A DNA stretch of 5,221 bases. Source: Actinomycetes bacterium. Lineage in GTDB: Bacteria > Planctomycetota > Phycisphaerae > JAACET01. The notes below the pieces were generated by a model. It did not search any database, was not told the DNA's origin, and was given only the letters and a program-made list of their open reading frames with translations. Within the stretch, counting starts at the first letter, position 1; each line of letters begins with the position of its first letter. Positions 1-5,178 of the stretch are shown here, in pieces. Location: contig DAOVKO010000155.1 of assembly GCA_030631725.1 (NCBI GenBank), positions 1 through 5,221 of the forward strand, given 5' to 3'. The position numbers and the translations under genes were made by a program.

Positions 1-117
1 AAGGACTTGCGGCAGTGGAAGGCAGCGGGGGTGACAAGAGGGCAACTCCAATCCGTAATCGAACAGAGCAAACCGCTTCGTGTTGCAATTATCCACGGGG
101 TCAGGGAGGGCCGCTGA
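1..117 (+). CDS. C-terminal tail of a probable toprim-type primase (5' end outside window)
   Basis: The first forward frame is open from base 1 to a TGA at 115-117 and gives 38 residues that begin KDLRQWKAAGVTRGQL and end in VREGR. The opening KDLRQW followed by a short helix (QLQSVIEQSK) resembles the very end of toprim-domain primases carried by phages and integrative elements, where a 'GKDlr.W...G' segment closes the domain. That match is from memory and rests on few residues. The stop lies two bases before the ATG of the ATPase gene, so the two are probably co-transcribed and translationally coupled. A primase beside a P-loop ATPase is a common replication module in such elements. No catalytic residues fall inside the window, so the function is an inference; that this is a real coding tail is more secure. 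Confidence 0.6.
   Translation, partial: KDLRQWKAAGVTRGQLQSVIEQSKPLRVAIIHGVREGR
104..110 (+). promoter_or_regulatory. Ribosome binding site deciding the ATPase start
   Basis: A GGGAGGG run ends about 10 bases before the ATG at 120-122. It lies inside the last codons of the upstream gene. It supports the ATG at 120 over the in-frame GTG at 15, which would overlap almost the whole visible upstream tail. Confidence 0.6.
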
Positions 118-119
118 AG

Positions 120-1685
120 ATGAATGATCTAGAAGTCAAGCTAGAGGTCCGAGAAGCTAAGGGTTCCAAGCTGACTATAGCCGTAGTGCCGGATGGGAAG
201 GCTCCGCATGTCGAGAAAATAGATATAGCCATTCCAAAACAGCGAGAGGGCCTTATCAAACATCTTGGCAAGAAGTATCCCGCACTTGCTGAAGAGTACA
301 AAGCTGATCTGGAAAGGGAGCTTGATTCTATGGCTGATGAATACACTCGCCAGCCAGTCGGCACTGATCCAAAAGGATCAGAGGAACTGGATGTATCCCG
401 CATCGTCAGGCCGCATCTGTTCCATGTCCCAGAGGTATCCGGCTTGCTTGTACCTGTGGCCACAATAAGGGACGGCAGGCCGGTCGGATCATGGCAGCTG
501 CTGGTACAGTGGGCCAGCGGCAAAAGAGAGTGCCGGGAGTTGGAAGAGCACCTTATCCTGCCCAATGGTGATCGGCTGTGGTTGCATCCTATACCTGCCC
601 CGCCCCTGCCCGGCACACAGTCCGGGTGGACAGCACGCGGGCGGCGGCATTGGTTGGAAGGTTACACACCCCAGCCCGAAGAAGTATTCAAGGAATTAGC
701 CGACAGCTTTGCACACTTTCTTGACTTCCAGCTTGCCGAGGCAGCTGGGCATACAGCAGTTCTGACGTTGTGGACCATGCTAACCTATGCCTATCCAGCC
801 TGGCCGGCGGTCCCGTATCTGTGGATAGGCGGTCCTTTGGGAAGCGGCAAGAGCAGAGTCTTCGAGGTTTTGGCTCGACTGGTGTATCGTCCACTGGCGT
901 CGTCCAATATGACCGCTGCCTGCCTTTTCCGCACCCTGCATGACCAAGGAGGGACACTGCTGCTGGACGAGGCTGAAAGACTCAAGGATCGCACCCCTGA
1001 GGCCGGTGAGATGCGGACTATCCTCCTGGCTGGTCACAAAACGGGAAGCCCGGCACGCCGCCTTGAGCGAGTTGGAGACGGCTTCCAGGCAAAGGCATTC
1101 GATGTATATGGCCCCAAGGCCATAGCTGGCATAAGCGGTCTTCCTCCGGCTCTGGCCTCACGGTGCATTCGGTTGATGATGTTTCGGGCCGGGCCAAACT
1201 CATCCAAACCGTGCCGTCACCTGGACACTGACTTATCACGGTGGTCAAGACAACGTGACGACCTGCATGCCCTGGCCCTGGCCAATGGACCAGCTTTCTT
1301 GCGATTGCCTCAGCACATGGACTTATGCGGTCAGATGAGAGGTCGGGAGATGCAGGTCTGGCAACCTATTCTGGCTGAGGCCCATCTGATCGAAGAGGCT
1401 GGAGCCGAGGGCCTGCTGAAAATGGTTCAGAATCACGCTAAAGTTTCTATAGAACAGATCAGCGAAGATACCTCTCCTGAAGTGGACGAAGTATTGCTCC
1501 GGCTACTGGCCGAGTCAATTGAAACTCACCCCCAAGGCATCACGCCGTCAGAGTTGCTGCAAAAGGCCAAAGATCAGGAACCGTCCTCGTTTGACCGCCG
1601 GAGTCCGCGCGGCGTGTCTACAGTATTGAATCGTTACGGGCAGAGAATTCACCGCGTTGGGGGAAAGTCGCTCAGGCCATTATGA
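120..1685 (+). CDS. P-loop ATPase of a mobile-element replication module, 3' end fused to an integrase remnant
   Basis: The protein has 521 residues from the ATG at 120. Residues 1-200 are a poorly recognised, partly charged N-terminal region. The ATPase core follows: Walker A GGPLGSGKSR at about 237-246, Walker B TLLLDEAE at about 279-286, then KAIAGISGLPPALASRCIRL at about 333-352, which looks like a sensor segment and a possible arginine finger (SRC). This order resembles DUF3631-like and other helicase-type ATPases of phages and integrative elements, which probably unwind or load on element DNA. Residues about 453-515 look like a C-terminal winged helix (ITPSELLQ...RGVSTVLNRYGQRIHRVGGK). 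The last residues, after about HRVGGK, are encoded by DNA that in another frame encodes the end of an integrase, so the native C-terminus is probably lost. The gap to the upstream gene is two bases. ATPase fold: confident. Exact family and helicase role: inferred. Confidence 0.75.
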   Translation: MNDLEVKLEVREAKGSKLTIAVVPDGKAPHVEKIDIAIPKQREGLIKHLGKKYPALAEEYKADLERELDSMADEYTRQPVGTDPKGSEELDVSRIVRPHLFHVPEVSGLLVPVATIRDGRPVGSWQLLVQWASGKRECRELEEHLILPNGDRLWLHPIPAPPLPGTQSGWTARGRRHWLEGYTPQPEEVFKELADSFAHFLDFQLAEAAGHTAVLTLWTMLTYAYPAWPAVPYLWIGGPLGSGKSRVFEVLARLVYRPLASSNMTAACLFRTLHDQGGTLLLDEAERLKDRTPEAGEMRTILLAGHKTGSPARRLERVGDGFQAKAFDVYGPKAIAGISGLPPALASRCIRLMMFRAGPNSSKPCRHLDTDLSRWSRQRDDLHALALANGPAFLRLPQHMDLCGQMRGREMQVWQPILAEAHLIEEAGAEGLLKMVQNHAKVSIEQISEDTSPEVDEVLLRLLAESIETHPQGITPSELLQKAKDQEPSSFDRRSPRGVSTVLNRYGQRIHRVGGKSLRPL

Positions 1686-1861
1686 GGCACAGCGACATAA
1701 ACCTGACGATGTCGAGGTACACGCACACCTACAGAGGCCAAGAATCCGAAGCGGTCGAGGGCTTGCCGGATTTTTCGCTGCCCGGCCAGAGGGGCCAAAA
1801 AGCCTTAGCAACCGGAACGGACGGCAAGCCGGTCAATGCTATTCAGAACGGCTCAGACCAG

Positions 1862-1883
1862 TTGACACCTAAATTGACACCTA
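1862..1883 (+). repeat. Tandem direct repeat TTGACACCTA, 12-bp period
   Basis: TTGACACCTA occurs at 1862-1871 and again at 1874-1883. It encodes the LTP-K-LTP part of the integrase tail. Short direct repeats a few hundred bases or less from an att core can be arm-type binding sites for an integrase N-terminal domain. They may equally be a simple coding repeat. Confidence 0.5.
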
Positions 1884-2033
1884 CGGCTTTCTCTGGATAT
1901 GACCCGTCGGCAACGGTTGGCATGACGCAGGGTAATACTGGAGAAATCCTCCGCAGCCATAAGTGTTCAAACAGAGGGCAGTTAGACAACAAAAGCGACC
2001 GTTTGTCCGCGAATGACATCGACGAAAATCAAG

Positions 2034-2078
2034 CGCGCCCGGCAGGACTCGAACCTGCAACCTTCGGATTCGAAGTCC
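2034..2078. other. Putative attachment site within the tRNA 3' half
   Basis: The integrase remnant abuts the 3' end of the tRNA. Elements of this kind usually recombine within a core between the anticodon loop and the tRNA 3' end and restore the gene with their own copy. The exact core cannot be set without the partner repeat, which is not in the window. Confidence 0.45.
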
Positions 2079-2107
2079 GCGACTCTATCCAATTGAGCTA
2101 CGGGCGC
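2034..2107 (-). tRNA. tRNA-Arg, anticodon UCG
   Basis: Read on the minus strand, the 74-nt cloverleaf folds as follows. The acceptor stem is GCGCCCG with CGGGCGC, and the discriminator base is G at 2034. The D arm is GCTC/GAGT around AATTGGATA. The anticodon stem is GCGGA/TCCGA with loop CTTCGAA, which puts TCG at 2071-2073. The T arm is GCAGG-TTCGAGT-CCTGC. The anticodon reads CGA and perhaps other CGN arginine codons. The 3' CCA is not encoded, because the minus strand continues CTT, so it must be added after transcription. The first pair of the anticodon stem is a G-A mismatch; the other stems pair fully, apart from one G-U in the D stem. The 3' end faces the integrase remnant, which marks this gene as the element's integration target. 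No convincing promoter was found upstream (2108-2200, minus strand). Confidence 0.95.
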
Positions 2108-2169
2108 AGGATATTGCGAATTTCGCATTGAATTTGCCAAAGGCAACTATATGGCCCAGAGTAATCAGG

Positions 2170-2187
2170 GTCAAGTGAGTCCTTGAC
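2170..2187. repeat. Inverted repeat GTCAAG-N6-CTTGAC
   Basis: The two perfect 6-bp arms are at 2170-2175 and 2182-2187, separated by TGAGTC. The right arm overlaps a TTGACG that resembles a -35 box but has no good -10 partner. It could be an operator for the downstream gene; this is only a structural observation. Confidence 0.35.
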
Positions 2188-2214
2188 GGCTGAGGGGCAA
2201 GGGGCAAAGTTCGA

Positions 2215-2243
2215 TTGCGTCGGGAGGTAAACAGATATAGAAT
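2215..2243 (+). promoter_or_regulatory. Possible sigma-70-type promoter for the DUF4340 gene
   Basis: TAGAAT at 2238-2243 matches the -10 consensus at five of six positions. TTGCGT lies upstream at 2215-2220 with a 17-bp spacer and matches the -35 consensus at three of six. Transcription would start about 40 bases before the ATG at 2292. Planctomycete promoters are poorly defined, so this is tentative. Confidence 0.3.
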
Positions 2244-2276
2244 AGTGTCCGGGTAAATCAAGGGTGTAGATACCAG

Positions 2277-2281
2277 AGGAG
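2277..2281 (+). promoter_or_regulatory. Ribosome binding site of the DUF4340 gene
   Basis: AGGAG ends 10 bases before the ATG at 2292-2294 and is the only strong site near a start codon here. The resulting N-terminus begins directly with a membrane segment, which fits. Confidence 0.65.
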
Positions 2282-2291
2282 AAAACAAGTA

Positions 2292-5084
2292 ATGAGCACG
2301 CGGTCGGTAGTCATCCTGCTAATAGTGGCCCTGAGCCTGGCGGTAATGGTGCTGCTGTTCGAGCGAGAGGTGGGGCGGGAAGTTGAGCCTGGTCCCGACG
2401 AGTACAAGGTGTTCAAGGCCTACGCCAAGGATCAAGTGAAGTTGGTGAACCTGGTCAGAGGAGACCTGACCGTGCAGCTGGTCCGGCAGGGGGAAGGATG
2501 GCAGATGAACTCGCCGGTGCGAGCAGTGGCTGCGAGCAGCCGGGTAGAAAAACTGCTGGAGCAACTGGGGGACCTTATGGAAGTGGCCAGGCCCATCAAG
2601 GGCCAAGCGGGCGAGAAGATCGACCTGGAACAGTATGGGCTGAGCAACCCCTGGGGAAAAATCATCGTCAGCTACGGGGGCGTGACGGGGGCCCAGCTGA
2701 GCCTGGGACAGCGAACAAGAAAGCATAACCAGCTTTACGCACGTCTGGGAGAAGAAAACCGGGTGATGGTAATCGATGCGAAGGTTATGAAATTGCTGGA
2801 GGAGGTAGCAGCTGACGAGAACTTTTACCGGTCGCGAAGGATTTTCCAGGACAAACACATCAATAAAGCTCTGAGTATTGAATTGGTCTCAAGCCAAATG
2901 CCCAGTGAAAAGTCGATCGTGTTGGTAAAAGACCAAAACAGCGGTCGCTGGCTGCTGAGCTTACCGGTGAAGGATCGGGCGGATGGCCAAGCGGTGAGGA
3001 AACTACTGGATAAGTGCGCGGATCTGCGGGTGGTGGAGTTCATTCTGAATATTGACCAAACGAAGCCGGCAGATCAGGCGAAACTGGTCCAGATGCTGGA
3101 GGTGTACGGTTTGACGGGCCGGGGCGAGGCGGGAGCTGTGCTTGTTGAGGCAGAAGGAATGCAGGTGGTGCTGGTGCACCTGGGGCGGGCAGACAAGCAG
3201 GGCAAATTCCGCTACGCCCTGGTGGAGAACAGGGCAATGCTGGCGGGCAATCGGGAGTTGGTGAAGATTCCGGCGGAGTTCGTGGAGGTTTTGCCCAGAT
3301 CGGCCGAGGCCCTTAGAGACAGAAGGTTTCTGAGCTTCGAGAGCCAAGCGGTAAACGAGGTGCGGACAAGCGGTCCGGAAGGGGAAATAGTGCTGGGGCA
3401 AGGAAGATCAAGCGAGGGCCAGGTAACAGGCCAATGGCTAATCCAGAAGCCGCTCGAAACCGCGGCGGATAAAGATATCGTAGAGAGCTTTCTGAAAGAG
3501 CTACAAGAGCTAAGGGCTAGAAGCTTTGCGGGCACAGTCAGGGCCGAGATGGGTTTTAATAATCCTTATCTGAGAATAGAGGTGAACAGCGACGAGAAAG
3601 GTAAAGGCGGGAGCTTGGAGATCGGGGCACTGACAGCGAACAGCCAGGCCCGCTATGCCCGGCTAAAGAGGGATAGGGTAGTACGGCGAGTAGATGCGGC
3701 CAAGGTCGACGGACTGGTTCACGATAGTTTGTATTTCTACGAGCGGAAGTTGGCAGACGTGGATCGAAGGAAGGTAAAAAGTTTTAGGATCACAATGGCG
3801 GGGGACCAGAAGGATGAAGTGGAGGCGGTCTATAAGGAAGATCAATGGTGGTTGAGCAAGCCGGTGGCAGTGCGTGCGGAAAGTGGCGTCGTCAGAGGTG
3901 TTCTGGGTATTTTTAATCCGCTGCGGGCCCAGCGGATAGTGGCTGATGGGGTGGCTGAAAATGATACGGCGGCATTGGGGCAATACGGTTTGGATGAGCC
4001 AGGATATAAACTGACGGTGGTTCAGAAGAAGGATGCCGGCACGGAGCCGAGTGAACAAGAGGGCGAAGAGACAACGGCTAAGGCAACTCAAGAGCACGTC
4101 CTGCTGATAGGCAGTGCAGTCGCGGATGGGCAAGATGAAGAATACTACTCTCTGCTGCGAGGCAGAGAGGTGGTCTTCACCATCAGAAAAACAGCAGTGG
4201 ATAAGCTGGGTGGCGACTTGAGAAGCAAGAAGGTTTTGCCGCTGACTAACCGGCAGATCGCCAGACTGAGTAAGGTGGAGATAATTCGCCCAGGTGAGCT
4301 GCTGTCTCTGGAAAAGCCGAGGGAGAACTGGCAGGTAGTGGCTCCGAAGAAGTTTTGGCCGAATCAAGAAGCGGTCAAGAGATTGCTGGAATCGATAGTT
4401 GTGCTCAGTGCAGCGGAGTTCGGGACAGAGCCGGACGAGAAACAGTACGGCCTGGATAAGCCGACTATGACGGTGAGCGTTGGACTGGCTGAGGAGCAAG
4501 GGGATAAGCAAAAGGTCTATCGTTTCGTCGTCGGAAAGCTGCTAAAGGACAAAGGCTATGCAATCAAGACGGAAGATGAGGATATAGTGCGGCTGGTTGC
4601 GGCTGAGAAGCTGGAGGCGTTGGGGCAGAGCTACCTGGCATATCGTAAGAAAGAGATGCTGAGCTTGAAAAGGGATAAGATACGAGGCATCGAGATTGTT
4701 CACGGCAAGGGGAAAGCCCAACGGGCCGAACGGGACCAAATGGGCGGCTGGCAACTGAAGGTTCCGGCTGGGGGGGCACTGGAGTTGGCAAAGTTAGATG
4801 CTATTTTGAAGCTGATGAGCGGGCTGCGGGCTAAGGATCTGGTGGCAGATACATTAGAGCAAGATAGGGAGTTTGGGCTGGATAAACCGGCTTTGACGGT
4901 CACTATCGAAGCGGTGGGGGAGGAAAATGAAAAGGTCATCTACACTCTATTGATCGGAGCAGCGGTCGAGGACGAGAGCGGGTCGCGCTATGCGAGGCTG
5001 GAAGGGGATTCTACGGTTTTTGTGCTGGCGGGCGAAGATGTCGATGTGCTGGAAGAAGGGCTGGTGTTTGAGGTGGGGAATTAG
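2292..5084 (+). CDS. DUF4340 multi-repeat membrane-anchored protein
   Basis: The 930-residue protein has one N-terminal hydrophobic segment at about 5-23, preceded by Arg4. No clear signal-peptidase site follows, so it is probably a signal anchor with the remaining 900 residues on the outer side of the inner membrane. The rest consists of six similar units, starting near 48, 189, 351, 489, 653 and 793. Each has a strand, a 'GW..' core, a 'P' stretch, a helix LL..L..L, a YGL or FGLDKP turn, and a strand ending in RYARL-like residues. This is the pattern of DUF4340. The domain's biochemical role is unknown. In Bacteroidota and Planctomycetota such proteins often accompany GldF/GldG-like ABC-2 transporter genes, so an envelope or transport-associated role is an inference. 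No such partner is present here: a tRNA precedes it and an insertion sequence follows. Family call confident; function unknown. The TAG stop at 5082-5084 looks natural, since the last unit is complete. Confidence 0.85.
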   Translation: MSTRSVVILLIVALSLAVMVLLFEREVGREVEPGPDEYKVFKAYAKDQVKLVNLVRGDLTVQLVRQGEGWQMNSPVRAVAASSRVEKLLEQLGDLMEVARPIKGQAGEKIDLEQYGLSNPWGKIIVSYGGVTGAQLSLGQRTRKHNQLYARLGEENRVMVIDAKVMKLLEEVAADENFYRSRRIFQDKHINKALSIELVSSQMPSEKSIVLVKDQNSGRWLLSLPVKDRADGQAVRKLLDKCADLRVVEFILNIDQTKPADQAKLVQMLEVYGLTGRGEAGAVLVEAEGMQVVLVHLGRADKQGKFRYALVENRAMLAGNRELVKIPAEFVEVLPRSAEALRDRRFLSFESQAVNEVRTSGPEGEIVLGQGRSSEGQVTGQWLIQKPLETAADKDIVESFLKELQELRARSFAGTVRAEMGFNNPYLRIEVNSDEKGKGGSLEIGALTANSQARYARLKRDRVVRRVDAAKVDGLVHDSLYFYERKLADVDRRKVKSFRITMAGDQKDEVEAVYKEDQWWLSKPVAVRAESGVVRGVLGIFNPLRAQRIVADGVAENDTAALGQYGLDEPGYKLTVVQKKDAGTEPSEQEGEETTAKATQEHVLLIGSAVADGQDEEYYSLLRGREVVFTIRKTAVDKLGGDLRSKKVLPLTNRQIARLSKVEIIRPGELLSLEKPRENWQVVAPKKFWPNQEAVKRLLESIVVLSAAEFGTEPDEKQYGLDKPTMTVSVGLAEEQGDKQKVYRFVVGKLLKDKGYAIKTEDEDIVRLVAAEKLEALGQSYLAYRKKEMLSLKRDKIRGIEIVHGKGKAQRAERDQMGGWQLKVPAGGALELAKLDAILKLMSGLRAKDLVADTLEQDREFGLDKPALTVTIEAVGEENEKVIYTLLIGAAVEDESGSRYARLEGDSTVFVLAGEDVDVLEEGLVFEVGN
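2433..5081 (+). repeat. Six tandem DUF4340-type protein units
   Basis: By hand alignment the units span residues 48-186, 189-350, 351-488, 489-651, 653-792 and 793-930. The aromatic core positions are GW 69-70, RW 219-220, QW 381-382, WW 519-520, NW 679-680 and GW 819-820. The turn motif is YGL at 115 and 272, MGFNNP at 420, YGLDEP at 565, YGLDKP at 719 and FGLDKP at 861. The RYARL-like strand is seen at 148 (LYARL), 306, 454, 618, 755 and 899. Unit 4 carries a charged insertion at about 578-600 (GTEPSEQEGEETTAK). The repeats are diverged in sequence, so they reflect old duplications rather than recent DNA repeats. Confidence 0.7.
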
Positions 5085-5088
5085 GAGG
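5084..5088 (+). promoter_or_regulatory. Orphan Shine-Dalgarno-like GGAGG at the DUF4340 stop
   Basis: GGAGG starts on the last base of the TAG stop. No ATG, GTG or TTG follows at a usable distance. It could have served a following gene that the insertion sequence separated from its signal, or it may be chance. Confidence 0.3.
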
Positions 5089-5102
5089 TACAAACCGGTA
5101 AG

Positions 5103-5138
5103 ATAGGTTACAGATTATGCTAAGCACATAGGTAACAG
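5103..5138 (+). repeat. Direct repeats ATAGGTTACAG / ATAGGTAACAG
   Basis: The copies are at 5103-5113 and 5128-5138, identical at 10 of 11 positions and 25 bases apart (start to start). Their place at the presumed IS end suggests transposase binding sites. Confidence 0.6.
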
Positions 5139-5146
5139 TTGTTGGC

Positions 5147-5152
5147 TATGAT
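5147..5152 (+). promoter_or_regulatory. Possible -10 box of the transposase gene
   Basis: TATGAT matches the -10 consensus at five of six positions. No good -35 box lies 16-18 bases upstream. A start about seven bases further on would fall at or just past the left arm of the hairpin at 5153-5174. Confidence 0.25.
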
Positions 5153-5174
5153 GGTCCTCAAAAAATGGAGGACC
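5153..5174 (+). promoter_or_regulatory. Hairpin sequestering the transposase ribosome binding site
   Basis: GGTCCTC (5153-5159) pairs perfectly with GAGGACC (5168-5174) across an 8-base A-rich loop. The GGAGG ribosome binding site at 5167-5171 lies almost wholly in the right arm, seven bases before the ATG at 5179. No T-run follows, so it is not a standard terminator. A role in limiting translation is inferred from similar structures in other insertion sequences. Confidence 0.5.
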
Positions 5175-5178
5175 GATT

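Larger units (their letters stand above)
1..2078 (+). mobile_element. End of a tRNA-targeting integrative element (other end outside window)
   Basis: The primase tail, replicative ATPase and integrase end are co-oriented and run up to the 3' end of a tRNA gene. That is the classic layout of an island or prophage-like element integrated by a tyrosine recombinase. The boundary next to the tRNA is set near its anticodon arm only by analogy with other tRNA integrations. The other end, which should carry a second copy of the tRNA 3' segment, is upstream of the window. The truncated integrase suggests the element is fixed in place. Confidence 0.6.
1664..2131 (+). pseudogene. Tyrosine recombinase (integrase) remnant, C-terminal part only
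   Basis: From about 1664 this frame reads KVAQAIMRHSDINLTMSRYT, the last catalytic box of tyrosine recombinases. The conserved His codon is at 1688-1690 and the nucleophilic Tyr codon at 1718-1720. It continues RGQESEAVEGLPDFS and then a roughly 115-residue tail with GTDGKPV and LTPKLTPTAF, a tail style I associate with planctomycete integrases. The DNA-binding domains, the first catalytic Arg, the Lys and the HxxR box are absent. The preceding in-frame codons (ESLRAENSPRW) do not look like integrase and belong to the ATPase gene in another frame. A protein from the ATG at 1682 could not recombine DNA. The frame stops at 2129-2131, after passing through the antisense of the tRNA gene, so the last 35 or so codons are tRNA and flanking DNA. 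The intact gene would have been the element's integrase, next to its attachment site. Confidence 0.85.
2108..2291. other. Noncoding gap between tRNA-Arg and the DUF4340 gene
   Basis: No convincing gene is seen here. The gap contains GCGAA-T-TTCGC near 2116-2126, a small inverted repeat TTGCC-AAA-GGCAA near 2133-2145, an inverted repeat at 2170-2187, a tandem GGGGCAA pair at 2194-2207 and a weak promoter candidate at 2215-2243. The integrase frame ends inside it at 2131. There is no T-tract that would make any of the hairpins a standard terminator. Confidence 0.6.

Noticed and set aside
15..119. Extension of the ATPase to a GTG start at 15
   Set aside because: The same stretch is better explained as the last 38 codons of the upstream gene in another frame. 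The extension has an unlikely composition (TEQTASCCNYPRGQ), and the ATG at 120 has a good ribosome binding site.
101..616. Minus-strand open frame of 171 codons opposite the ATPase
   Set aside because: It is Ser-rich and low in recognisable motifs, and the plus-strand frame carries the real domain signals.
1682..2131. A free-standing 149-residue protein from the ATG at 1682
   Set aside because: That ATG is the Met of the integrase motif AIMRHSD, no ribosome binding site precedes it, and the tail is tRNA antisense. It is a gene remnant.
2133..2145. TTGCC-AAA-GGCAA as a terminator
   Set aside because: The stem is only 5 bp and no T-tract follows on either strand.
2183..2211. TTGACG as the -35 box of a promoter
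   Set aside because: The sequence 17 bases downstream (AAAGTT) is a poor -10 box.
3663..4511. Long open frame of 282 codons on the minus strand
   Set aside because: It lies wholly inside the DUF4340 gene, has a Leu/Gln/His/Arg-rich composition typical of an antisense shadow, and shows no recognisable domain.
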